Of a DNA stretch of 37,441 nucleotides, positions 22,816 to 31,239 are shown piece by piece; within the stretch, counting starts at the first letter, position 1, and each line of letters begins with the position of its first letter. The DNA comes from an uncultured Oscillospiraceae bacterium. GTDB taxonomy: Bacteria; Bacillota; Clostridia; Oscillospirales; Oscillospiraceae. The notes beneath the pieces are model-generated. The model saw only the letters and a list, made by a program, of their open reading frames with translations. It had not been told where the DNA came from and did no database searches. The translations under genes and the position numbers were made by a program. The stretch spans positions 1 to 37,441 of the forward strand of contig CAJOIC010000008.1 of assembly GCA_905234625.1 (NCBI GenBank), written 5' to 3'.

Positions 22816-24987
22816 ATGAAGAAGCTACTCAAACCCCTGGCCCTCGTCATGGCGCTGTGCTTCGTCCTGTCCATCGGGGCGTTCGCCAGCGGCGATCCCA
22901 GCGGCGCCCCCAGCGGCGGCTCCTTCGCCCAGGTGGACGATACGCACTGGGCGGGCGACACCCTGACCATCGAAGCCGTGGAGATCGCGGAGGAGTATCA
23001 GGATTACGTGGACGCCACCCAGTTCTGCAACATCGCCAGGATCGTCTATGACGGCGGCGAGATCGACGTGGACTACGCCAAGTACGCCGCGATCCTCACC
23101 GTGGACGGCGTCCAGGAGGATCTGTACAATGCCGCGGGCGAGACCTTCACCGGCGATGTGGTCGTCACCCTGGTGGAGAAGGCGGCCTCCACGAACCAGG
23201 GCAACTCCAAGTTCGGCGACGATGCCGGCAGCCTCATCGGCCCCTTCTCCTATATCGCCGCCGCCTACTTCGACGAGAACGGATACCGGGAGCAGAGCTC
23301 CGTCGTGGAGGCCCAGGACCCCGGCGCGGAGATCACCGATAACTCCGTTGCCGGCATGTACTACGTCTCCGACGGCGACTATATGTCCGCCGTCTACGCC
23401 AACGCCGGCGAGCTCACCGTCAAGGATTCCGTCTTCTCGGCCTACGGCCGCGGCGGCGACGATTTCTCCGGTCAGGGCGCGGCGGTCATCGCTGCGGGCG
23501 ACTCGAAGGTCACCGTGGACGGCTGCTTTTTCGTCTCTGAGGGCGCCCTCCGCTCCGCTATTTGGGCCGGGGCCAGCGCCGAGATGAACGTGGTGGATAC
23601 CGTGGTGCAGACCTACAACGACGAGGATCTGGTGCCTTACAGCCCGGACGACAACTTCGCCACCCCCATGATGCAGCAGGTCCCCTTTGCCCTGGGCCTC
23701 ACCGGCAACATCCGGGCCACCCTTGACTGCGGCCAGGCGGACATCACCTTCACCGACTCCCTCATCGCCTCCAACGGCTGGGCCGTCCTTTCCACCGACT
23801 CCGGCAGCGGCACCCTGGTGGCCACCGATACCACGGCGGTCCTGGGCTACATCAACTACGCTGACGCGGAGGACGCGGACGAGTATGACGAGACTGTCAC
23901 CGTGAACGGCGAGGACTATGTCATCTACTACGGCCGCGCGGGCGAGGATTCCGGCTACATCGCCTACTGCGACGGCTTCACCGACTACGCCTACGGCGGA
24001 CGCTGGTTCGCCCCCGACTATCTCGTCATCATCACCGGCGGCCAGGTCACCATCGGCGCCTCCGAGAAGGGCCGGTTCTACGGCTGGTCCGACCGCATCG
24101 GCTTCATGAGCCATCAGACGAACTCCAACACGCTGCTGGACATTTCCGAGTCCGACTTCGACGTGACGGACACCTTCCTTATGATCAAGTCCAAGGGCGG
24201 CAACGGCGAGACCATCAACCTCACCGACGTCAATGTGAACCTGACGGGCTCCAACCCCTGGGGCGGCAACCTCCTGGAGGTCATCGACTCCGACGATCTG
24301 GGCGGCGGCCCCGGCGCCACCACCTTCACCGTGCCCTATGGTACCTATGACGAGTACCTCGCCGCCGAAGGAAACGGCGACGGCGGCGTCACCACCCTGA
24401 ACATCACCGACTCCGAGCTCACCGGCAACGTCTATGACAGCGTCGGCAGCCAGACCGGCGCCCAGACCAAGTTCCGGAACGACAGCATCGCCGTGAACCT
24501 GGACGGCTCCGTCCTCACCGGCGCGGTCAGCTCCGCCTACGGCATCCACGCGGACGCGGACGGCACGGCCCTCCTGGGCACCATCACCGTGGACTCCTAT
24601 GGCCGCGAGGGTACCTATGACTACCTGGCCATCGGCCGCATCCTGAACTTCGCGGCGCCCACCGTGAACAACTCCGTCTCCCTGTCCCTTGCCGGCTCCA
24701 CCTGGAACGTCACCGGGCTGAGCTATCTCGCCTCCCTCACCGTGGACGGCGCCAGCACCGTGAACGGCGACGTTTACCAGAACGGCCAGAAGATCGACCT
24801 GAAGGCCGGGACCTATGAGAACGTGGTGGTCGTGCCCGCGGACGCCGACTACGCCGCCGCCGTGGCGGACGGCGTGGCCGCCATCGAGGCTGTCACCGCC
24901 GCCGGTATCGTGCCCGCCGACCGGGCCGAATTGGTGGCCAACGTGGACATGGGCGGCTCCGGCGAACCCTCCGGCGAGGCCTCCTGA
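22816..24987 (+). CDS. Long secreted beta-helix-like protein, paralog 1
   Basis: 723 residues from the ATG at 22816 (AAAGGAAG upstream); the frame is open further upstream but the signal peptide fixes this start (MKKLLKPLALVMALCFVL, cleavage at AFA|SGD). A Gly/Ser/Pro spacer follows, then a conserved block SFAQVDDTHWAGDTLTI. The body is built of short beta-rich turns with many Asp, Gly, Thr and Ser, as in right-handed parallel beta-helices; I cannot assign a named family. It ends in SGEPSGEAS. The protein is homologous to the one at 27371 over nearly its whole length (shared THWAGD, TFTGDVVVTLVEK, ATPMMQQ, SLIASNGWAVLSTDSG, RIGFMSH, YDEYLAA). Function unknown; probably surface or extracellular. 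Confidence 0.85.
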   Translation: MKKLLKPLALVMALCFVLSIGAFASGDPSGAPSGGSFAQVDDTHWAGDTLTIEAVEIAEEYQDYVDATQFCNIARIVYDGGEIDVDYAKYAAILTVDGVQEDLYNAAGETFTGDVVVTLVEKAASTNQGNSKFGDDAGSLIGPFSYIAAAYFDENGYREQSSVVEAQDPGAEITDNSVAGMYYVSDGDYMSAVYANAGELTVKDSVFSAYGRGGDDFSGQGAAVIAAGDSKVTVDGCFFVSEGALRSAIWAGASAEMNVVDTVVQTYNDEDLVPYSPDDNFATPMMQQVPFALGLTGNIRATLDCGQADITFTDSLIASNGWAVLSTDSGSGTLVATDTTAVLGYINYADAEDADEYDETVTVNGEDYVIYYGRAGEDSGYIAYCDGFTDYAYGGRWFAPDYLVIITGGQVTIGASEKGRFYGWSDRIGFMSHQTNSNTLLDISESDFDVTDTFLMIKSKGGNGETINLTDVNVNLTGSNPWGGNLLEVIDSDDLGGGPGATTFTVPYGTYDEYLAAEGNGDGGVTTLNITDSELTGNVYDSVGSQTGAQTKFRNDSIAVNLDGSVLTGAVSSAYGIHADADGTALLGTITVDSYGREGTYDYLAIGRILNFAAPTVNNSVSLSLAGSTWNVTGLSYLASLTVDGASTVNGDVYQNGQKIDLKAGTYENVVVVPADADYAAAVADGVAAIEAVTAAGIVPADRAELVANVDMGGSGEPSGEAS

Positions 24988-25007
24988 TCCGCCAGAAACC
25001 ATAAGAG

Positions 25008-25037
25008 AAAGGACTGCCCGCCGGGCAGTCCTTTTTT
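25008..25037. terminator. Strong terminator between convergent genes
   Basis: GGACTGCCC (25011-25019) pairs with 25023-25031 across a 3-base loop, extended by flanking A and T runs. The plus strand has a T6 tail; on the minus strand the tail is weaker (TTTCTCTTA). Confidence 0.88.
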
Positions 25038-25052
25038 GATGGGAGCGTAGGT

Positions 25053-26510
25053 TTACCGCTGGGCGCGGGCGGCTTTTTCCAGGTCCGTCTGCTTCCAGAT
25101 GGTGCTGAAAAGGACGATGGTCACGCAGGCCAGGATGACGCCGAGATAGGTCTCGGAAATGGCGAAGCTGCCGATGTACAGGGGATAGCGCCCCGTGACG
25201 ATCTTCACGCCCACCCAGGCCACGCAGCATACGAAGGTCACCAGGACCCCCGCGCACACACCTCTTTCCGAGGTCCGCTTCCAGTACATGCCGAAGAGGA
25301 TCACGATGAACAGCACGCCCCGGAGGGTATAGGCGGCATAGACGAGGTCCAGCACCGCGGAGGATTTCACCAGAGCAATGGCCATGAGGCAGCAGAGGAC
25401 GCCGGAGACGGCGGTGCCGATCCGGGCCACCTTGGTGATCTCGCCGTCGGAGGCCTGGGGCTTCATGCGGCGCTGATAGATGTCCTTCGTGAACATGGTG
25501 GCGGCAGCCAGGATGATGGGGGACACGGTGGACAGGACCGCCGCCAGGATGGAAGCGAGGATGATACCGCCCACGACCGGGGAGAAATGCATGATGAGGG
25601 TGGTATATGCCAGCTTTGCGTCGGCGATGGGGGCGAGCAGGCCCGTCTCGCTCATGGCCCTGGCTGCCATGCCCAGCATGCAGGTGAAGAAGCCGAAGGG
25701 CACCACGACCAGCACGGAGATCAGGCAGGCCTTCTTTGCCACCTTGGGGTCCTTGGCTGCCAGGACGGGCTGGATGCTGGCCTGGGCCGCGCCCGCCGAG
25801 AGGACGGAGGCCACGATCCAGCTCGTCACCTTCGACGCGCCAACGCCGAACATGGAGAAGTGGCGGGTGCCCTCGGCCGCGTCGATGCCGTCCATGGTCG
25901 CCTTAAAGCTGCTCCAGCCGCCCATCTCCCGCAGGGCGAGGATCACGGCCAGGATCATGCCGAAATACATAAAGCCGATGTGGAGCTTGTTCGTTGCCTC
26001 CACGGAGTCCATGCCGCCGGACATGGTGTAGACGATGAAGATCACCGCGAAGATGCAGCAGGACAGGGTGAAGTCCATCCCCAGGAGGCTCTGGCCCAGC
26101 TTGCCCGCCGCGATCATCTGACTCAGGCCCACGGCGATCATCACAAAGATGAGCAGCACGCTGCACACCGTGCGGGACTTGGGGCCCACCACCTTCTCGA
26201 TGATGCCGGGGATGGTGACCTCGCCGTATTTTCGATAGCGCTCGGCGAAGAAAAGGCCCATCATCAGCATGCCGACGCCGTTGGCGATGGTGTACCACCA
26301 GCCGGAGATGCCGGAGGTGAAGCCGTATTCAGAACAGCCGGTGGTGGCGGTGCCGCCAAGCCATTGGCCGCAGGCGACGCATACGATGGCGAAAACGCCC
26401 ATCCCCGCGCCCACGAAGGAGTCCGACGACGTGGTCTTCCGGGAGGCAAGGATGCCGATGACCATGGTCAGGACAAAGTACAGGATGATGATGATCAGCT
26501 GCCAGTTCAT
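25053..26510 (-). CDS. Sodium:solute symporter family transporter
   Basis: 485 residues with about 13 membrane helices. The SSS pattern is visible: the N-terminal YFVLTMVIGILASRKTTSSD, then VACGQWLGGTATTGCSEYGF and SGISGWWYTIANGVG, and a later VLSTVSPIILAAATMFTKDI segment that matches the sodium-binding helix. Family members import solutes such as proline, pantothenate, sugars or carboxylates with Na+. The substrate cannot be read from the sequence. The gene starts 18 bp after the cytidylate-kinase-like gene and shares its transcript. It lies between the two secreted paralogs, on the opposite strand. Confidence 0.92.
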   Translation of the reverse strand: MNWQLIIIILYFVLTMVIGILASRKTTSSDSFVGAGMGVFAIVCVACGQWLGGTATTGCSEYGFTSGISGWWYTIANGVGMLMMGLFFAERYRKYGEVTIPGIIEKVVGPKSRTVCSVLLIFVMIAVGLSQMIAAGKLGQSLLGMDFTLSCCIFAVIFIVYTMSGGMDSVEATNKLHIGFMYFGMILAVILALREMGGWSSFKATMDGIDAAEGTRHFSMFGVGASKVTSWIVASVLSAGAAQASIQPVLAAKDPKVAKKACLISVLVVVPFGFFTCMLGMAARAMSETGLLAPIADAKLAYTTLIMHFSPVVGGIILASILAAVLSTVSPIILAAATMFTKDIYQRRMKPQASDGEITKVARIGTAVSGVLCCLMAIALVKSSAVLDLVYAAYTLRGVLFIVILFGMYWKRTSERGVCAGVLVTFVCCVAWVGVKIVTGRYPLYIGSFAISETYLGVILACVTIVLFSTIWKQTDLEKAARAQR

Positions 26511-26528
26511 ACGGTCCGCTCCTCCCGC

Positions 26529-27131
26529 TCAGCCGCGGTACATGCCGCAGATCGCTTCGACGCATCCCTCGATGCCCAGACGGTCGGAATTGACCACGGC
26601 GTGATAGAGGTTCGGGTCGTTCCAGTCGCAGCCGGTGTAGTTTTTATAGTATGCCTTGCGGGCGGCGTCGGTGCGCTTGAGCAGGCGCACGGCCTTCCGC
26701 TCCGGCAGGTCCAGGCTCTCCATGGTCCGCCGGACGCGGTAGTCCCGGCCGGCGTGGATGAAGATGTCCAGCACGTCGTCACGGTCCCGGAGGACGTGGT
26801 TGGCGCAGCGGCCCACGATGACGCAGGGCTCCTGCTCCGCCAGCGCCCGGATCAGCTGGAACTGGATCTCCGCCACCCGGGCGCCGGTGGGCAGAGGGTC
26901 CTGATTGTTCGTGTAGTAGTACGCGGCCTCCGCCTGGGAGTACTCGAAGCGGCTCTCCAGCTTCTCGTCGATGTTCGCCACGCGGTTCTGGTCGATGCCG
27001 GTCTCTCCGGCGGCCGCGACGATGAGGAAGCGGTCATAGTAAGGCAGCTCCAGCCGCGCGGCCACCGCCTGGGCGATCTCGTTGCCGGCGCTCTCGAACT
27101 CCCGGTTGATGGTGATGATCCGATAGCTCAT
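26529..27131 (-). CDS. Cytidylate-kinase-like family protein with an atypical P-loop
   Basis: 200 residues from the ATG at 27129-27131, preceded by GAGGGGAC; an ORF extension upstream has no ribosome binding site. The start MSYRIITINREFESAGNEIAQ matches the ITISREFGSGG start of cytidylate-kinase-like (CmkB-like) proteins, but the GSGG of the P-loop is replaced by ESAG, so nucleotide binding may be altered. Later segments match the family (CVIVGRCANHVLRDRDDVLDI for the VGRCADYVL motif, and VRRTMESLDLPERKAVRLLKRTD). Such proteins often neighbour transporters in Clostridia and their substrate is unknown. It is the first gene of a two-gene unit with the sodium symporter. Confidence 0.85.
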   Translation of the reverse strand: MSYRIITINREFESAGNEIAQAVAARLELPYYDRFLIVAAAGETGIDQNRVANIDEKLESRFEYSQAEAAYYYTNNQDPLPTGARVAEIQFQLIRALAEQEPCVIVGRCANHVLRDRDDVLDIFIHAGRDYRVRRTMESLDLPERKAVRLLKRTDAARKAYYKNYTGCDWNDPNLYHAVVNSDRLGIEGCVEAICGMYRG

Positions 27132-27150
27132 GAGGTCCCCTCTTTCTCGT

Positions 27151-27192
27151 GTTATTAAAATAACGATACCATGTCCCGCGGACACTTGTCAA
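27151..27192 (-). promoter_or_regulatory. Candidate promoter and dyad of the kinase-like/symporter unit
   Basis: On the minus strand a perfect TTGACA (27187-27192) is followed after 18 bp by TATCGT, then by a GTTATT-TT-AATAAC dyad (27151-27164) that could be an operator overlapping the early transcript. Confidence 0.5.
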
Positions 27193-27275
27193 CTGTGCGG
27201 AGATACAACAGTTTGATGTGAGGAAATACCAAAAAAATGTGACCGTTCGGCGATTGTCACAAATATTAACAATCC

Positions 27276-27304
27276 TTTACAAAAGAACTTGAATATATTA
27301 TTAT
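27276..27304 (+). promoter_or_regulatory. Promoter of secreted paralog 2
   Basis: TTTACA (27276-27281), 17 bp and TATTAT (27299-27304), 66 bp before the ATG. The remaining part of the 239-bp gap holds only AT-rich sequence and a minor AACTGT/ACAGTT dyad (27191-27213). Confidence 0.65.
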
Positions 27305-27370
27305 GAAAGCCACGATGATTTGTGAAACAAACATCAGGAACAGCATGATCAGAAAGGAAAGGTACAGCAC

Positions 27371-29965
27371 ATGAAAAGATCCGCAAGAATCCTTGCCGTG
27401 CTCCTGGCTCTGTGCATGGCGCTCTCCCTGAGCGCGTTCGCGTCGGGCGAGGCCAGCGGCAGCAGCTTCGCGCAGGTGGACGCCACCCACTGGGCCGGCG
27501 ATTCCGTCACCATCCGGAGCGTGGAGTATGCTCCTGAATTCACCGATCAGGGCTATGTTGACTCTACCCTGTTCACCAGCGTGTCCAAGATCGTCACCGA
27601 CGCCGGGGACATCGACGTGGACAACACCGTTTACACCCCGGTCCTGACCGTGGACGGCGTGCAGGTAGACCTTTACAACATCGCCGCGGCCGAGACCTTC
27701 ACCGGCGACGTGGTCGTCACCCTTGTGGAAAAAGGCGACTCCAACGCAAACCAGGGCGCTCCCTTCGGCGCGGACAAGGCCCAGTCCAGCTTCGGGCCCT
27801 TCTATTACACCGCCGCAGCCTACATCAAGGACGGCGCGTATGACGCCGCCAAGTCCGTGGAAGCCGCTCAGATCGAGGGCGCCGTGACCGATACCGAGGC
27901 AAACGGCCTCACGGTCGGCTCTGAGGGCGACTATTTCTCCGGCCTCTACATCGTGGATTCCGACTACACCGTGAATGACGCTGTCATGACGCTCACCGGC
28001 GCGGGCGGCGACGACTTCAACGGCTGGGGTGCGGGCATCGTTGTGCTAGGCAGCTCCAATGTCGGGATCAACAACAGCTTCATCCTGAGCCAGGGCGTTC
28101 TGCGCTCCGGTCTGTTCACCTCCGGCAGCGCCGTCACCACGGTGAAGGATTCCGTGATCATCGCCCTGAATGACGAGGACGCCGTCCCCTACGACACCGA
28201 GGACAACTATGCTACCCCGATGATGCAGCAGTGCCCCTTCGGCCTGGGCATCCAGGGCAATATCCGCGCCAGCCTCGCCTGCGGCGCGGGCCAGAACGTC
28301 TTTGAAAACTCCCTGATCGCCTCCAACGGCTGGGCTGTACTCTCCACCGACTCCGGACGCTCCGGCGCGGACGCCCTGATCTCCAACGCCTCCGTCGCGG
28401 TCGTCGGCTATGTCGTCGACGCGGACGACGATCGCGCCGACTTTACCTGTGAGGTGGGCGGCGATACCTACGGCGTTGCCGTGGGCCGCTACGGCGAGAC
28501 CTCCGGCTACATCGCCTACGCCGACGCCGGCGTGCTCGATTACGCTTACGGCTCCGCGTGGTACTCTCCCGATTATCTCGGCATCATCACCACCGGCACC
28601 ATCACCATGGCCGACGGCGGCTACGGCTGGTCCGGCCGCATCGGCTTCATGAGCCACTCCGGCGGCGGCAGCTCGGGCCACGGCACCCTGAACGTCTCCG
28701 ACTCCAGCTTCGACATCCAGGATGCCTTCGCCGTCACCCAGCTCTCCGGCACCTACTCCACCTCCACCACCCTGGACAACGTGGATATCTCCCTGGCCGG
28801 CAGCGGCGCGGACATCCTCTACATCCAGCTGAACTCCGACGATAACGCCGGCGGTCCGGGCAACACATCGAACACCCTGACCGATCTGACCTACGACGAG
28901 TACCTCGCCCAGAGTGCTCCCGCCTCCGGCGAGCCCAGCGAGAACTTCAGCGACCTGAACGTCTCCGACTCCGTCGTTCAGGGCAACATCTTTAACGCCG
29001 CCACCGACGACGGCGTGGGTCTGGTCGTAAATCTCGACAACGCCGAGATCGACGGCGCCATCTCCTCCGCCTGGACTTACCACGTGGACGCTGACGGCAG
29101 CGCCCTCGACAGCCCCGTCATCGACTGCGACTACTACACCGGCACCCGGGACGGCGCGAACGGCGTCTATGACTACACCATGTACCTCCGGGTGAACGCG
29201 GAGCCCGCTCCCACCGTGAACAACCCCGTCACCCTGAATATGGCGAACGGCTCCCGCTGGATGGTCACCGGCACGAACTACCTCGCCTCCCTCACCATCG
29301 ACGAGACCTCCTCCGTCCTGGGCATGGGCGTCACCATGACCGTGGACGGCGTGGAGACCGAGATCGCGCCGGGCACCTACACCGGTGAGATCGTCCTGTC
29401 CGCCGGCGATCCGCCTGCCCGTCCCGAGGGCGACGCGGAGATCAAGGCCCCCGTCATCGGCGAGGCCGCCCAGATCGAGGCCGCCTCCGCCGAGGCCGCG
29501 CCTGCCTTCGAGGCCACCGACACCTTTGAGCCCTTCAACGTGGCTGTGGACGACGGCATGGTCCTGCCCTTCTCCTCCGTGGAGCTGGCTGTCAGCGACA
29601 GCGCCGTCAGCATCTTCATCCCCGACACCCAGAAGCTCATCGAGTGCGCCATCGTGAACGGCGAGTGGATCATGGAGGGCTCCGACTTCGTGGACGACGC
29701 CATCATCGCCGCCGCCAAGGCCCTGTATGAGGGCGGCGCCGCCGCGCCCGCCTCCGGCGAGGCTTCCGGCAGCAGATGGGACGCCTGGATCGAGTATCTG
29801 AAGGCCTTCGTGGAGGACGGCAGCATCGACGATATCAAGGATATGGTCCTGTCCGAGCTGGACGCCGCCCGGGAGGAGGACTATCCCGGCATGCTGGACG
29901 GCACGGTGTTCGGCGTCTTCGCCTTCACCTATGACGCCACCCCCTACGAGGATTTCGTGGGCTGA
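27371..29965 (+). CDS. Long secreted beta-helix-like protein, paralog 2, with extra C-terminal domain
   Basis: 864 residues. The signal peptide (KRSARILAVLLALCMALSLS, cleavage at AFA|SGE) is followed by SGSSFAQVDATHWAGDSVTI, the same block as in paralog 1. The beta-helix-like body aligns with paralog 1 (TFTGDVVVTLVEK, ATPMMQQ, SLIASNGWAVLSTDSG, RIGFMSH, YLASLT). It then goes on for about 200 residues absent from paralog 1: an Ala/Glu-rich segment, a beta-rich part (VLPFSSVELAVSDSAVSIF), the linker PASGEASGS and a small helical tail (WDAWIEYLKAFVEDGSI, then DIKDMVLSELDAA). That tail resembles the mature part of the secreted protein at the window start. Function unknown; probably surface-exposed. 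Confidence 0.85.
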   Translation: MKRSARILAVLLALCMALSLSAFASGEASGSSFAQVDATHWAGDSVTIRSVEYAPEFTDQGYVDSTLFTSVSKIVTDAGDIDVDNTVYTPVLTVDGVQVDLYNIAAAETFTGDVVVTLVEKGDSNANQGAPFGADKAQSSFGPFYYTAAAYIKDGAYDAAKSVEAAQIEGAVTDTEANGLTVGSEGDYFSGLYIVDSDYTVNDAVMTLTGAGGDDFNGWGAGIVVLGSSNVGINNSFILSQGVLRSGLFTSGSAVTTVKDSVIIALNDEDAVPYDTEDNYATPMMQQCPFGLGIQGNIRASLACGAGQNVFENSLIASNGWAVLSTDSGRSGADALISNASVAVVGYVVDADDDRADFTCEVGGDTYGVAVGRYGETSGYIAYADAGVLDYAYGSAWYSPDYLGIITTGTITMADGGYGWSGRIGFMSHSGGGSSGHGTLNVSDSSFDIQDAFAVTQLSGTYSTSTTLDNVDISLAGSGADILYIQLNSDDNAGGPGNTSNTLTDLTYDEYLAQSAPASGEPSENFSDLNVSDSVVQGNIFNAATDDGVGLVVNLDNAEIDGAISSAWTYHVDADGSALDSPVIDCDYYTGTRDGANGVYDYTMYLRVNAEPAPTVNNPVTLNMANGSRWMVTGTNYLASLTIDETSSVLGMGVTMTVDGVETEIAPGTYTGEIVLSAGDPPARPEGDAEIKAPVIGEAAQIEAASAEAAPAFEATDTFEPFNVAVDDGMVLPFSSVELAVSDSAVSIFIPDTQKLIECAIVNGEWIMEGSDFVDDAIIAAAKALYEGGAAAPASGEASGSRWDAWIEYLKAFVEDGSIDDIKDMVLSELDAAREEDYPGMLDGTVFGVFAFTYDATPYEDFVG

Positions 29966-29979
29966 ACCGCAGATGAAAG

Positions 29980-30010
29980 ATTCCCGGATGCGCGCATCCG
30001 GGAATTTTTT
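29980..30010 (+). terminator. Strong intrinsic terminator after paralog 2
   Basis: A perfect 26-nt palindrome (29980-30005) with GC-rich core is followed by TTTTTTGC. Confidence 0.85.
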
Positions 30011-30032
30011 GCAAAATCACAAAAACAATTCT

Positions 30033-30060
30033 TTAACAGAAGGCCGATTTGTGTTATCAT
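30033..30060 (+). promoter_or_regulatory. Possible promoter of the small gene at 30105
   Basis: TTAACA (30033-30038), 16 bp and TATCAT (30055-30060), about 45 bp before the ATG. Confidence 0.5.
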
Positions 30061-30104
30061 ATATAAAAAGGCGATACCCGCGTGGCGGCGAGGAGGTCGA
30101 CGGA

Positions 30105-30350
30105 ATGAAATCGAATCGGGAAATGGATAAGGTCGTAGCGGGCCTCGATATCAAAAAGGGCCCGAAGAGGGTGGTCGCCCAGTATGCCAAGGGCATGCTG
30201 GAGGGGATGCATCTGGCCTATGTGTCCGTCGCCCGCAGGATGCTCTGTCAGGGCGAGAGCGAAGCCGCGGTCCGGCGGTTCCTGGCGGGACTTGCGGACC
30301 GGGAGGAGCTGAACGCCATCCTGGCGGACGCCAAGGGCAGCGAAAAATGA
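30105..30350 (+). CDS. Small hypothetical protein
   Basis: 81 residues from the ATG at 30105; GAGGAGG lies about ten bases upstream, which fixes this start, although the frame is open further upstream. The protein is basic at the N-terminus (KVVAGLDIKKGPKRVVAQYA) and largely helical (MLEGMHLAYVSVARRMLCQG, then EAAVRRFLAGLADREELNAI). There is no signal peptide or membrane helix. The last part resembles segments of small clostridial proteins that follow mobile elements, but I do not recognise it as a named family. It has its own promoter and ends convergently with folD, 37 bp apart. Confidence 0.7.
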   Translation: MKSNREMDKVVAGLDIKKGPKRVVAQYAKGMLEGMHLAYVSVARRMLCQGESEAAVRRFLAGLADREELNAILADAKGSEK

Positions 30351-30387
30351 CCGAAAAAGAGCTCCCCGCCGCTTCGGAGGAAGCCGC

Positions 30388-31238
30388 TTATATCGCTCCG
30401 GTCTGCCGCAGGGCGGCCTCGGTCACATGGGACACCAGCACCGCCGTGGTGACGGAACCCACGCCTCCGGGGACTGGGGTGACGGCCGCGGCGACGGTCT
30501 CCGCCTCCTCCGTGCGCACGTCGCCCCGCAGCCGTCCGGCGTCCTCGTCGAAGTGGATGCCAACGTCCGCCACGATCTGGCCCGGGGCGAAGTGCTCCGC
30601 GCCGAAAAAGCCCATCCGACCGATGGCAGCTACCACGATGTCCGCGTTTTTCGTGACGGAGGGCAGGTCCCGGGTCCCGCTGTGACAGATCGTCACCGTA
30701 GCGCCCGCGGCCATCAGCAGCATGGCCAGGGGCCGTCCCACCACCAGGGAACGCCCGCACACCACGGCTCTCTTCCCGGGGAGGAGCACGCCGTAATGGG
30801 ACAGGAGCTCCATGACGGCCTGGGCCGTGCAGGGCGCAAAGCCCGCGCCGCTGCCCGTGAACACCCCGGCCAGCGATCCGTCTGTCACGCCGTCTACGTC
30901 CTTTTCCGGGGCGATGGCCCGGCGCGCCGCCTCATCGTCCAGAGGGGCGGGGAGGGGGCGGAACAGCAGACGGCGGCGTCGGCGTTCAGGTCCGCCAGCG
31001 TGAGCAGGAGCGCAGCCTGCGTCACATCCTCCGGCAGGGCCACGGGGCGGACGGCGACCCCCGCCGCCTCGCAGCGCTTCACGGCGCCCCGCTCGTAGGA
31101 CAGGTCGTCCGCCCGGGCCCCGACCCGTACCATGGCCAGGGTGGAAACGATCCCCGCCTCCCGCAGGGCCGCTGCCTGGGCCGCGGTCCGGTCCGCGATG
31201 GCCGCCGCCACCGGCGCGCCCTTCCATAGCTCCGCCAT
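30388..31238 (-). pseudogene. folD: folD, methylene-THF dehydrogenase, interrupted by a frameshift
   Basis: The N-terminal part starts at the ATG at 31236-31238 (GGGAGG upstream) and runs as MAELWKGAPVAAAIADRT to LNADAAV; the rest continues in another frame as LLFRPLPAPLDDEAA, EKDVDGVTDGS and the NADP motif VVCGRSLVVGRPLAMLL to the stop at 30388. The switch is near 30964-30973. The total (851 nt) matches a normal FolD of about 280 residues missing one base or seven. This may be a true inactivation, a programmed shift or a sequencing error. FolD makes 5,10-methenyl-THF and opens it to 10-formyl-THF. The usual cyclohydrolase Lys (E. coli Lys54) is Ala here (SYERGAVKRC), while Tyr50 and Lys56 equivalents remain. 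It follows fchA by one base. Confidence 0.85.
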
Positions 31239-31239
31239 A

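Noticed and set aside
22825-25257. An 810-codon open frame opposite secreted paralog 1
   Set aside because: Shadow frame with low-complexity Gly/Val/His composition and no ribosome binding site or promoter.
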